From Centropus unirufus (Eukaryota; Chordata; Aves; Cuculiformes; Centropidae), in contig VYZI01000050.1 in the NCBI GenBank assembly GCA_013397695.1, forward strand, positions 1,046,743 to 1,110,742: 64,000 nt of DNA, in the 5' to 3' direction. The notes under the pieces are model-generated. The model saw only the letters and a program-made list of their open reading frames with translations, searched no databases and was not told where the DNA came from. Positions 36,201 through 48,805 of the stretch are shown piece after piece (position 1 is the stretch's first letter; every line of letters begins with the position of its first letter). The translations under genes were made by a program, and so were the position numbers.

Positions 36201-39200
36201 GAGTGTTGATTAAACAACGTGAATTTATATCTAAATTTCTAAAGGATGAAGGTTAAACTTTTGGTTACTCTACGAGACGCCATTTGGCCCACATTCAGAG
36301 CAGTTCTATGACAGTGATGAAAACTTTTAATGAACATAATTTGAGCACATATGTGCAGAGGAAGAACAAACAAGTGGTTAGTACACTATATTAGGTCATG
36401 CATGCTTCAGCTCACATCCAGTGTTCTCGAATAACCTTAGGCAAATCTCTTGTGGCTAGATGCACAAATCATTTTGAGTTCCTTTATGTCCTGGATACCC
36501 ACTCAGCTGCCAGAAAATCACAGCAGTAAAACTCCAGTAAGCACCCTTCAGATGTAGGACAGACCACACTCCAACTGAAAACAGGACACACAAAGAGAAC
36601 ACATTTGACTCTGTCCCTCCCTTCTATCTTTCCTGGTGCTTTCACCAACTCACTCTTATCTCTAATGCTGGCAACAATATGAAGAATTTAACAACCACTG
36701 AGTTAACAGGGTGAGGCACAAGCAGACCTGTGAGTATCTTATTTGTGTGAAAAGGGGGGATGACACAAAGTAAGTCCTCATGCAAGTATTCAAAGTATTC
36801 CAGAAAGACAAAAAAAAAAAATAAAAATTTAAAATTATCCCAAAGACCTAACTAGGAATTTACTTAAATATTCATTTGCTACCAGTCTAACCTCATTATA
36901 TTCAATAGATATCTGAAGCATAATATATTATTCTATAAATAGATGTATGTTGTCCTTTGTGATTGTCTAGGATATACCACTTGGACTTCATAAGCTTTTG
37001 CAAGGTGTTAAGTCTTCTGTCTCACCTACGACATTTGTCATGTGCTCAAGCCGTTGCTTCACATGCCAATGTAGTGACTGAAGCCTAGGGAGCAGCCTGA
37101 CTGAAATATCACTATGGATGCACAGATAGTTGCATAGTCTGTTCTCAGTAAGTCAAGATGGGGACTCAAGAAAAACTTTTGTTACTTCACAGAGTTTGTA
37201 AATACCAACTCCGTACACACACCATACAGGAAAATCAAGACAATATGATGGAATAGGCATAGCAGAAATGTACTGATTATTGTGAAAAAGAAACAAACTA
37301 CCAGCCTGAAAGAAAGGGAAATAATTATCCTTTCCAAAATGGACAAAAATACGTCATCCAAAGCAATGACAGAAAGGTGATATTAGAAAAACTTTCAGGC
37401 AGAAATAAAGGCACTGAACTCTCACTTTTCACAGTTTATATGTGGTCTAAGGAGTAAGCAATATGAAGATTTTAGAGGGAAAAAATACAGTTTCTAATAG
37501 TACTTTAGAAAAAGTATTCATAATACAATGTGAATATTGTCAAGCCATTAGAGGAAAGCCCAACTGAATGTTGAATTTGAGAATATTTCTCAAGTGCAAC
37601 AGACCTCTCAGATGAGTGCAGGCAAAGATGATAGCAGCCATGATCAAATTAAACGGTGAGGTAGATGTATCCACTTCTGTGGGAATTAAAGAACAAACAG
37701 AAGATTCACATTTTATGTTCTTTCTAGTTACCATGAAGGACAGAACAAAGAACGTAACACCCAGACTACACAGAGAGAAATTTTACCTCATATATAGAAC
37801 AAAAGAAATTAGGTAAGAAAATGTTATGGTTTAACAGTCTAAAACTATTAATATCATGATAGGAATTTGAGATGGGTTTCATCTTTATTTTCATGTCTGC
37901 ATCTCAACTATTAGTCATCTGGACTCCTTCATGCTCAGTGGAGCACAGTAAAGTAATTCATCTCATCTTAAGGTAGACATTTAAAGCAAGTCAAACAAGT
38001 CATTCTCAGGAAGCACTCTCTTGACTGACCATAAAAGAGCCCACACAACTGCCTTTGGGATTAATGCAGTACCTCTACCTTGTAATTTAGAGACACATGG
38101 CTGAAATTTAACATCCCAAGGAGCATTCCAATACAGAAGAGGTATTGTAGGTTTGTGTTTGTGTTAGCAATCTAACTGATAAGACGACACACAGACTCTT
38201 TCCATCTCTAACCGAGATAATTTCTGGTTTGACAGTGCAGTGTCATCCAAGTTATAAATTCCATCTCAGAATTCCCAATTTAAGAGCACAAAGATGTAGT
38301 GTTTTACAGGAAAATGTATCAGATATTTAAAAATATACAAAAAGAACTAAAATTACATAGTTCATATTTTAATTTCAGGGAAAATTGTAGAAGAGTCATA
38401 TTTTCTGTCTTGAAGTTAGATAGACTACACAAGTAATTTATGTGGCAGCAGATTTTCTGTGAGTGCATATCTGAAGCTATCTGCAAGTGAGAAATAAGGA
38501 TAATGAATCCTTAAAAATGCAGACATTTCCAGTGAAATATGCAAGCAATTCAGATGCCCCAATCTGGAGTTTGAGAATGCTACTGTAAAAAGATGTCTAG
38601 TGATTATGAGATGAAAGTATCAATACGTAATTTGAGCAAACTAAAAGATTTTGGTAGTAAAACCCTAAACTTGAACTCTTTTGATAGGAAATTCTCAACT
38701 TAGGGTGTACATTGATGATTACATATAAAAGCTGTTAAATTGTGGCTAAGAAACAATGATCAAAACAGCTGGCAAGTAGCTTATGTATTTTGAGCATTAA
38801 AAGAAATGAACACACCTTTAATAAAAAAGATAATTTCAATGCTATTAACATAATATTAAACAACATGATTAGATATAACAGACATATTTTATAGACAACA
38901 CTATTATAGCAGATTTACAAACTGAATATTAACATGTGAGATGAGTTAATTGTAGACATTCTTTTGAAGATACCACTATGAGGCGTAATTCAGTTAAACC
39001 ACAGATTTAGAAATTACGTATAAAATTTAGTCACAATAAATGAAAAACTGATGTTAAGAACACTGTTGACAGGACTGCAAAATGTACTTCTAAAGATAAG
39101 ATGTCAGTTAAAGCATATTGAAGTAATAGTTCCAATTAAGAGGTATTTCTTTCTTAGATGATATTTAAAAGAACAATTTGTTGCATTAAAATATATTTTT

Positions 39201-40320
39201 ATGGAAAGCATACAAAAGGATTTAAGAAAAGGTTAACTCTCTGCCCCAATTACCTTTTTCATCAGCCCAGATGAAACTTGATTAACTTGATGAAATTTGT
39301 ATCATTGTACTGCAAATCAGATTACTTGATTAGTTTTCCCGAAAATTCATCTGAGCAGGGTGAAATTCTTTTTGAGTCAAACAGGTGAGGTGACCTGACT
39401 GACAATGTGGTCATGCAAAATCCAGGGAGGTGATTCAGGGGATCCTACAGGACCATACAGAAGCAGGGAGAGGGGAAGGAGAAGCAGAGCCATTCATGCA
39501 ATAGCAGAGACACCACAATCAGGAAAGAACTCCCAGAGCAGTGGGGGAAATACAGAAGGAACATATGGTGTGCCAGTATTATGATGATAAGGGGTTAATA
39601 CTTGGATTAAAAGGTGAAAATGTTGTTGTTGAGTGAGCCATGAAGTTAATTTAGCCTGATAATGTGTCTATGATGGAAATCAGTAGCAATGCTTAAAGGA
39701 AGGTAGGAAGAAAGACAAAAGAAAGATAAAGTGACCCTCCCCTGCAACAGTTTTATTTTCTGCACTTTGTGGCTGCAGCTGAAACACAATGTTTAATGGC
39801 CTCAAATAGACAAAACCATTCATTCTCTTGAACTTTTCTTTTTTAATCCAAATTATATTTTTGATATCCAAAATATATTGGAGCAATGAGTTCCATTATT
39901 CAATTGTCTTGTACGAAAAAGCATTCCTTTGTTTCTTGAAAACCACTGCATGCTAATTTAATTGGATGCCTTAGTTCTTGTGTTATTAGAAATAGTGAAT
40001 AATAGTTTCCGCTTCTGCTTCTTCATGCCATCCTTGGATCAAATTAGGTTCCCTGGATAAGTTATTTTCAACAATGTGAATTTCTTTTTATTTAAAACAA
40101 TGAATTGTTGCACCTTAAAATTAAAAGATTAATATTTTCCTCTGCCACTGAACTTCATAAGTTATTCCCCATAAAAACACAATATGAACCAAAATACCTT
40201 TATTAATCTCTTACCTCTGTTGCTTTGCTATAGCTAATATGGTTTTCTTTAACCTCGGCCCACAACATCAAAGCCTCTTAAGTAAATGGCTTCCATGCTA
40301 TCTAAATATTTTTCATGGAA
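30291..40320. other. Gene-free, repeat-poor A+T-rich DNA
   Basis: The longest open frames are 132 codons (32443-32841, plus), 127 codons (34912-35295, plus) and 105 codons. They have no recognised domain, and such lengths are expected by chance across 128 kb of strand in this composition. An A-run of about eleven bases lies at about 36811. 'tgttatggtttaa' near 37825 resembles an ERVL LTR start, but the following sequence does not match. Confidence 0.5.
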
Positions 40321-42291
40321 ATAGCCTTATTAATGAAGATTTACTTCAATGAAACAAAGGCAGACCACACAACCCCAGAACACAGATGACTTACTATTAC
40401 ATAAGCTGTTATGCTCAACAATCTGTTGTGAGCAAGCCATAGCTGAAGGGACAACCCCAAGGATTGTACTACAAATGAAACCAGAAGCTGGCCTGCCTCA
40501 ATCAGTCTTGCAGAACGCTCTGTGAAGACCTTCCTAAGAAATAACCCCATTAACTCCTGTCAACCATGTAACATTTCTGTACTTACCCAAGTGGGCACAG
40601 GGTTGTGTAAGGCCTTTCCACATGTGGGCATGTGTTGTCTAGGTCAATAAGGCAGTTAAGTAATATGTAAGTATCACCTGATTAGCTTCATGGACTTTAC
40701 TCTGCAATTCCCCTTACGCAACCCATGCAAAAGTAATGTGAGCATTTTCAGCAGCCTATTTCTGAGGTGTTCACAGTTTCATTGTATTTTGGAAGTGATA
40801 AACTTGGTCTTACAGTCATAAGAATCCTTGTGATAAGTTATACTGAAACGAATCTAATAATGAATAGGGTTTTTTGCCTTTGTCAGTGGCTGACAGCAAA
40901 TACCTCAAGTGCCCTGTGCCCTACAGCACCAAGTTCCACTGCATAAATACTAACTTCCTACTGTTTTGAACTGCCCACGTACAGAAAAGCAGTAAAGAAT
41001 TCACCTCTTCCATGCCACCCCCAGCTTTCATAACCCATTTAAAAGCCATATTTTCTGGTATACTGAGTTCTAAGCAGTGCAGCCCCTCTCTGGTGGAAAC
41101 CTTGAAACCCTTCCTCCCAGTGTCATCTTCTCTCTACCTGTTCCTTTCTCTCAAGTAGATTTGACACCAAAGTTTTTCACTGGATGATGAGGCTTAGCTG
41201 TTCAGCTCCCAGAGAAAGCTCACAGCTCTATTTTCTAGCAGGGTAGAGAATTTTCTGGCAAAGGAGAAACTTCATTCACTCACCAGCTGGCTCCTTAAAA
41301 GCTTCATGCTTCCCTTTTCACTCCTGCTCAACATAAATCCTCAGTCAAAGGTAACTTGGAAATCTTTTCTTACATGAAGATGAGGAAGAAATGGATGAGC
41401 TTTGGGGCAGGTGATTTCACTTCATTACAAACAAAAGGCAGCTGAGGATGTGCTATGTTTCTATGAATTTTAGCATTGAACTGGTATTAAACTCACATTT
41501 TCCTGGTTCAGACAAACACTTCTCTACTATTTTTTTGCTGTCTTCCCTTTTTTTACCTCTTTGAAATAAGCTGTATTTCTTTCAATGGTCAATTGAGTTT
41601 CAAAACAGTTTACCACTGAACTCGTTGTGATTTAGTAAATTAAACTGGAAGTCTGTAATGTAATGACAAATGATGTTGTTTAAATCTTTATTTGATAAGT
41701 ATTAATAGCATATAAGGCTATTAAAGAATAAAGAAGGTAGCCTAACAAAATAAGATTTATTTTGAGTCTTTTTTTTCTTTTTTTTTTCTTTTATGTTGTT
41801 GTTTTGGTCATACTATTCTTCTTTCACTTTCAGAAGAAATGCTATTTTTCAGGAAGGAAAAAAGGAAAACAAAAAAATAGATATAGAGCATTCAGTACAA
41901 TAGCTCTTTGAAGTTTATGTCATCCAAAAGACTTGTTAATCAGAGTAAAGCAAACAGACAGAATTATTAATAAGGAACAGTCAAATATAAAATTTTATTA
42001 TGTCAATTACTGTCACTGGAAAAAAAAATCTCTGATTCATTGCACATACAATTCCCCTCAGGACTGTGATCACCAACATTAATTTAAATGAAAAAAAAAG
42101 AATCATGTTTGTAACAATAAACAAAACTTCTAACTTGTTTTCTACTCAGAAGAAAATACGTCCTTATTTCCCTGCCTATTTCTGATGTTGATAATTTGAC
42201 AGGAAACAGCTTTTGCCTGTTATAGTAGATGCCCAGAAAAGGAAGACTATTTTGAAGCACTTGGCCTATAAAACCAAAGAAGATATAGGAA

Positions 42292-42329
42292 CTGTACTGG
42301 CTGTCCCCAGCTGTACTGGCTGTCCTCAG
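42292..42329. repeat. Two copies of a 19-bp tandem repeat
   Basis: The unit 'ctgtactggctgtccccag' (42292-42310) is followed directly by the same unit with one change, C to T, at its fifteenth or sixteenth base (42311-42329). Confidence 0.92.
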
Positions 42330-44334
42330 ACCAAAGAAATTACTCATTAGAACTTGGAATTGTGTCAGTGCCTTCATAGCAAAGATAGCATGACTAGAAT
42401 GAAGTTGATTGAGCAAGAGTACCTTAAGGTAATTAATTATGTTTCATTTCTTGTTTCATCTTTCATATGAAACATCTGGGATCTCTGGGAATGTAGGAGA
42501 CAGGTAGAAAATGATTGTGGAAGAAAACTCTTGAATGGAGGCAGAATACACATGAAGCCGGATCCACACACCAAGAAGAAAGGAGACCTTGAACAGAATT
42601 AATTCCAAGTCTGTGTTTCCATAAAACAATGAGACATTAGTGGTTAAAGTTACAATGTTCTCCAGCACCGAAAGTGTCTCAGAGGCCTGCTGTTCTTAAT
42701 GTTTTCAGATTTGTGACAACTAAGTGTAAGAGCATTTACTAAAGTCATTATTTCTACTAAGTGTTTTTAACAAATTTAATGCCCAGCTATTTTTAAAATG
42801 TAGCTGTTAGACTGACCTTTGACCTCCCATGGGAAATTAGAAAATGGAAAAGTTATTGGAGGAGGAGATACAAAAAAATTACAATTAGGACAAGCTTGAA
42901 TTACACCATGTAATTGAATCTATACAGAAGCCAAAAATCAATGCAGTCAGCCAGAAGTATACCAAATGTGACATTCATTTTTTCTGCTTTATCAAGCTTA
43001 ATTGATGTCTCAGAAACTAAAAAAAGTAATCGGCAGCCTTATGGTAGAAATCTCAAGAGATATTTCAAGCAGTTATTCATAAATGTTGCAAATAATTCAT
43101 AGATTTCACTGTCAGGCGATGTGGTGACAGAATTATGTTGCTTTTAAATACCACATGCCCTGGCATTAATTTCCCTCCCATCGTTCCTAGTGAGAGAGGT
43201 AGCAGGCAAAAATCCATCTAGCTGGCATATCCTGACTTAGAGAAGCTCTTGATATGTCAGTTTGGTTTTGGACAGAAAGTTAACATACCATGGCTAACAA
43301 GCTAACGTTAGTGACATTTCTTGGCATTTCCAAACATGGTTTGTCATAATGTATATGCATACATAAAATACATGAACACATGCCAGAATCCAACAATAGA
43401 GAATACTTGCATGAACTTAATAACATAAGGTATGCTTCAGAATAATACTTCAAACCCTTTATTCTCGTTCATATCTAAAATGATGCTATAAGGTCTAAGC
43501 TACAGTGATACAAGCAACAGTAAGATGATCACCATGCTATGTCACTGCCCATGAAATTTACCAAACAACCTGAGTGACAGCAAAGGATGTCAAAAAAGGC
43601 TCTCCTAATGTACTGAAAAGTGTACTGGCAAGTAGCCACCTACTTGTGTACTGAGTAAGAACAGAATACAAACAAAATACCTTAAAAAAACAGACATCAC
43701 TGCCTTTGAAAGGCAAGAGATGTCTGAACTTTTTAGTAATTAAACCCATGAATAACACATTTTGAAAGCTGTATGAGCTATAAATTACATGCTAGTAGAA
43801 AATTCCAATGCCACTGTATTCTGATTGTGATAATTAACCATTTTTTTAACTCCTTTATTATAACTCAATAACAGTCCTGGAGAAAGCAGATGCGATAAAG
43901 GAATCCTATTCCAAGAGGTTATTGTTGGCTTAGATATTTTCTCTGATAGTTTCAAAAGATATTAGAAAATGAGATACCTAAATCTGATGTTCTATTACAA
44001 AACTTTCTGTAATTTCATGAAACAAATGATGTCCCCTTCCCTAAGCAAGAGCAGATTTCATACAGAATTGAATAGTGAGGGTGATGACATAAGTAATGAT
44101 GCAAAATCTTCAACATTTCCACACATCCTGATATTTGTATATATTTAGCCTTCTTCAAACATTTATAAGGCCCCATCTACACGATAAAGAAGTCAGATAA
44201 GTTCAGTTGTGCTTGTGGTACTTTTTTAAAGTACAATATAATTACAGTATACTTACTATCAACATCAATTCTGTATACAGCAAATATAGACTATCTGAAA
44301 ATTATTTGACTAGCGGTTCAGCCAAAGTCAGCAA

Positions 44335-44400
44335 AGTGAAATGTAATGTTGCAAAGTAGGCAAGTGAAATGTTATGTTGCAAAGTAGGCAAGTGAAATGT
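44335..44400. repeat. 28-bp tandem repeat, about 2.4 copies
   Basis: Copies start with 'agtgaaatgt' at 44335, 44363 and 44391. The first two full units differ at one base (A or T at the eleventh position), and the third is partial (10 bases). This is probably a small local duplication by slippage. Confidence 0.93.
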
Positions 44401-45002
44401 CTACTCTGATAAAGATTTCTTTAGATTTGAATAGTCTACAACTCTATACACGTAATCTTTAGAAGACATAGTTTTACGTCAAAATAAACAGCAGAAATGC
44501 CTTGACTTTTCTACATCCTCCCCTGTTCTTTGGACAAAATAATATGTAAAATACTTGCTAATTCAAACACTTCAGAGGACTAAAAATGACATTTCTGACG
44601 AAATATTTAATAGTAAAAAATAATTTGTGCATTTCTGTTCCAGTGCAAACTGTACCAAAATGATCAAGAATAACAAGAAGCACAGGTACTCTAAAAGCGC
44701 TGGACTAGACAGGGCAGGCTCAGTAGAAGCCTAATTCCTAATAGCCTGCATAGCATGAAGCAGAGGCATGTGTTGCCAAGATGTAGGGTTTTAAAAAATG
44801 TATACTTCTAACACACATTAGTCTCATAGTTTGGAATAATGATAGGCATGTGTGGGCTTCTAAACCAGAAATAGCATACAAAGAGTTTATGGATTCTGGC
44901 ACTGTAACACTTTAATCATATTACTTAGTTACCAAATCTATTAAAAATGTAACACTCACCTATATCTGTGTTACTTCACCACCTTTGGTGAGAAAAAGGC
45001 CT

Positions 45003-45030
45003 GTACTTGCATTAATTCTTTTGCAAGTAC
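45003..45030. repeat. 9-bp perfect inverted repeat, 10-base loop
   Basis: The arms are gtacttgca (45003-45011) and tgcaagtac (45022-45030). It is of a size that arises by chance in a sequence this long. Confidence 0.85.
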
Positions 45031-48000
45031 TTTTGTTTGTGAAGAAATGGTTAGCTCACTCTTTGAGAAATACTTGTTTAATCTAGCAGTTGCCAAAAGC
45101 ACCCATTTATAAGTCCTCTCCTGTAGCATAATCTTATCATCTGTGAAATATGTTACTGAACTTCTCTTTAGGCATGACATAAATAAGATTTTCCGGCCTT
45201 GAAAGAAACCTCACTTTCAAATTCCAGTTAGCCCAAGATAGTTGCTATTTCTGTAATTTCCACTGCATGACAGTCAGCTAAAATATCATCCAGTATCTCA
45301 ATCAAGTTTATGGCAAGGCAGCTATTAACCAATATTTTTCCTATAAAGAACAGGAGCTGAAGAATCAAACCTCAAGCTAGCAACATCTAAGCACACAAAA
45401 CCTGTTAAAATATTGCAAAATATTACAAGAAAATAAATTGACAGCAAGGGACAAATCCTTCTAAGAAGACTTTACATTTGTGCCCCAATATTTTTATACA
45501 TGCCACGCGCCATGAAAGTCTTTAATTCGACATTTAAGGGCAACAATGCAGTTCAATAGCAGTTAGTACAGAAACAGTCCCCTACCTGCCCCTAAATCTG
45601 TACCTTGATTCACTGAAAATTTTGCTAGTACTAGAAGCAATTAGCTTCATGGCTCTGTTGTGAAGTTAATCAGCCTGTTTGAGAAGTATACCATTTTACC
45701 TTGGGCTGACACTGTGCTATCATGCCTCAATCCCCTGCAGCATCTGAACTAAGCTTTCCAGTTACTGCACAACTCTGAAAGTACCAGTTGCAGCCTGTAC
45801 AAGCTTCATGGGATTTCTGTATTGACTCTGCATGTTGTGAGAGAATTTTTGTTGGGATCAAGATCTAGAACTGTGTAATAACTAAGGGATATACTCACTC
45901 CCTGAAACTAAAACTCAGTCCATCCCACAAAAGAGACTTCTTTAGGAGGTTCCTTGGAATGGTTCTTACAGTTGAGGACAGAATTTCAAGTGACTTTATA
46001 TTGGTGACAAACTGAAACCCCAGTCAACCTTATTATGCCTCCTCCTGATATACCCTAGTCTTCATGATGCCTCACTTTTCTGCGAGTGACATGGACACAG
46101 CATGTCTAAAGAGAGATTTTAATGTCAGAGTCCTTGTAAGCAGCAGACAGACCGTAACCAATCTTCCCCAAAAATGTCTGTGATTTGAGAACACTTTATT
46201 GTATATAAAATAACACATTTCAGCTCCTTTCCTGGTTTGTGGAGAAGGAAAAAAAAAACAAAACCACAGATTCTCTTCTTCTAAATACAAGTCCAAACTA
46301 TTTCAAAGCATACAATTCATTTTCTATTCATTCTTTTTTTCCTACCTCCAATTAACAGCTAATCTCATGCATGATATAGCTGCAGGCTCTGCAGGCTCCA
46401 AACTGGTAAATGTTGTGATTCACTAAGAAGTAGTTGAAATATTTTTCCTATAATTACAAGATATTGTAAGCTTTGGATCTTTCTTAAGACCCTTCCATGA
46501 TTAGCAAATCTTTTGGAAATTGTAGACATAGCATTTATATTTTTAATAAGCAAAAAACTTTCATATTCAAATAAAACAAACCCACAAACCCCAAGCAATT
46601 TAGGGCTTAAAAGCCCCTGGAGTACATTTGAGAGACATGAAAGCAGGACTGCAGGGCCATCAACTTCTTTACATTGAAACTAGGCAATGATATTGTGGTT
46701 ATTAATATTAAATTGCAGAACATACATGCAGGAAAGATTGTGCTCAAGGGAGAATAAAAAGAAGCCACTCAAAAGGTTGATTAAACCTTTGTGTGATGCC
46801 TTATCTTGAAATAAAAGGAGAAAGGAAAAAATAACTCCTTTGCTGCTCCAGCAAGAAGCTAGAGAGCAGCAGCAGGTGAAGGGCAGGAGGCCAGAGTGAC
46901 TTACAGTCCATGATTCAAGGGCACAAATATATTAGGGAGAGGAAACATTTCTGGGCACAGGACCTCAGCTCTCTACCTAAGTAGCTTTTCAGAATTGCCT
47001 CTAGGATGCTTTTGGGCAGTAACAAATAACATTCCAAACAACTCATGAGTACAGTTGTTGGCATACATCAGGACCAGTTTCCAATAGAAACCTGGCCTGC
47101 AGAAGCCTTGTTTTGTAAGGCAAGAGTCCTTTCATACTGATGTAAAAATTTCTCTTGCACCTACCCTCAGCGTCAGCCAGGGGTCCGAGGAACACTCCAT
47201 TTACTAGGATAAAGGGAGACCTAGTGCTCAGCACAATTGTGCAGGAATGATGACATTACAATGTCTATGATACATATCAGCATATTCTGAAGAGACCTTC
47301 AAACCAATGCTGAACTGATCCTAAAATTCAAAGTAATGCCTGAAAGTAACATGCAGATGTAAGAGCTCAAAACCGACTTCCTCTATTTAGCACTAAATGT
47401 GAGGTGGTTAATGATTACTCTTGGATGCGTTTCTCAGCTCAGAAGCTCATCAGACCTGTATTACTTCAGGACATGAGCTAGTTCAAGGAGACAGAAGACA
47501 AAATGCATATCTATGATAGCTTTGGGCACAGGGAAGTCCAGAGCTAGGTAACTCAGCTGAATCAAGGGAAGCACCACAAAACGTGGTATAATAAATAATA
47601 AAGGGGAAAACTACAAAGTAAAATAACACCATTATATGATGTTCCAGTGGCTCACAGAGAATCTGAATTGTGGCAAGAAGACTGAGACCTCTAATTCCTG
47701 TAGTGTTTGGTAGATAAATTTTCAATCCTTTATTTGCTGCTTTGACTGAAAAGGAAGCAGAGGACAGATTGAAATAATCCACAGTGTGCAACTGGAAATC
47801 ACACTGCCAGAAGAAACATAGTACAGCAAGAGTTGACAACTGCCAAATTTTAGCAACTGCTAATTTTTTATTTAATTAGCCACATCAATAGTACTTCCAA
47901 TTAACATAAATCTCATTTCAGTGGAGGCAAATTACAGTTTTACTGAGTCATGTAAGATTGGAATTCCTCTACATAATCAACTGGACAATATAAAACTACT

Positions 48001-48789
48001 GTGTGATTGCCTTTGTCAGAGTTGATTTGCCCATGGTGTGTACCTCTGTAAAACTAAGTGACATCCCAGAACTGCTAAATAAAAATGGTAAACTGTAGCT
48101 TTCAGTGTATTTTACATAATCCAGAAAACAAGATAATTGACTCTGAAGGGAATAGAAACAGCAAAACACCTGAAGACATTTTTGTAGTTATTTTCTCAAA
48201 AGAAATGGTATACAAAGATGAAGAGAAAGCACTTAGATATATGAGCAAGGCTGTCTAGAAAAAGCATGTTAATGGTTTACATTTGCATAAGACATTTGCA
48301 GAGAAATAAATGTAGATAAAAAAACAAGAATTTATTGCTGTATTTTTGATTCTCTTTGCCATCTTGACACAAAAAAGAACTGAAATGTTATAAAAGCCTT
48401 ACCTCCTTTCTCTCCATCTTTTTGGATAACTGTTCTTGGCAAGTATTTCCATAAGTTTTATGCATGATAAAGGCTAAGTGTGTCGGAAATTGATAAAGGT
48501 TCTAAAGTAATATATATTTGCAAGACAGGCTGTTGGTGAATATATTTTAATGCAAACCTTATCAACAAAATGTCGCTCGTGTCCTGGTGTTATTCCATAC
48601 AGTCACAGCATATTCACTACAGAGCCAGAAAGCTACTCACCAGGGATTTAAACTTTAAGCAGAGAAAGAAAAAAAAGGAAATATGAATACTCTACAGTTT
48701 CATATAAACAAAGATACTTCACTGACATTACAGTATTAAATAACATTTGGAAATTTTTTTTTTTATTAAGATACTGTCATCCAAAGAGC

Positions 48790-48805
48790 AAATAAATAAA
48801 TAAAT
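48790..48805. repeat. (AAAT)4 short tandem repeat
   Basis: Four perfect AAAT units in an A+T-rich context. Confidence 0.9.

Larger units (their letters stand above)
40321..48789. other. Gene-free, repeat-poor A+T-rich DNA with short tandem repeats
   Basis: It contains the tandem repeats at 42292-42329 and 44335-44400 and the small hairpin at 45003-45030. A slightly G+C-richer part at about 40350-40750 has no diagnostic motif. Open frames of up to 118 codons (47483-47839, minus) carry no recognisable domain. Confidence 0.5.

Noticed and set aside
37825..37840. Start of an ERVL LTR (tgttatggtttaa)
   Set aside because: Only about 13 bases fit; the following sequence does not continue the LTR consensus.
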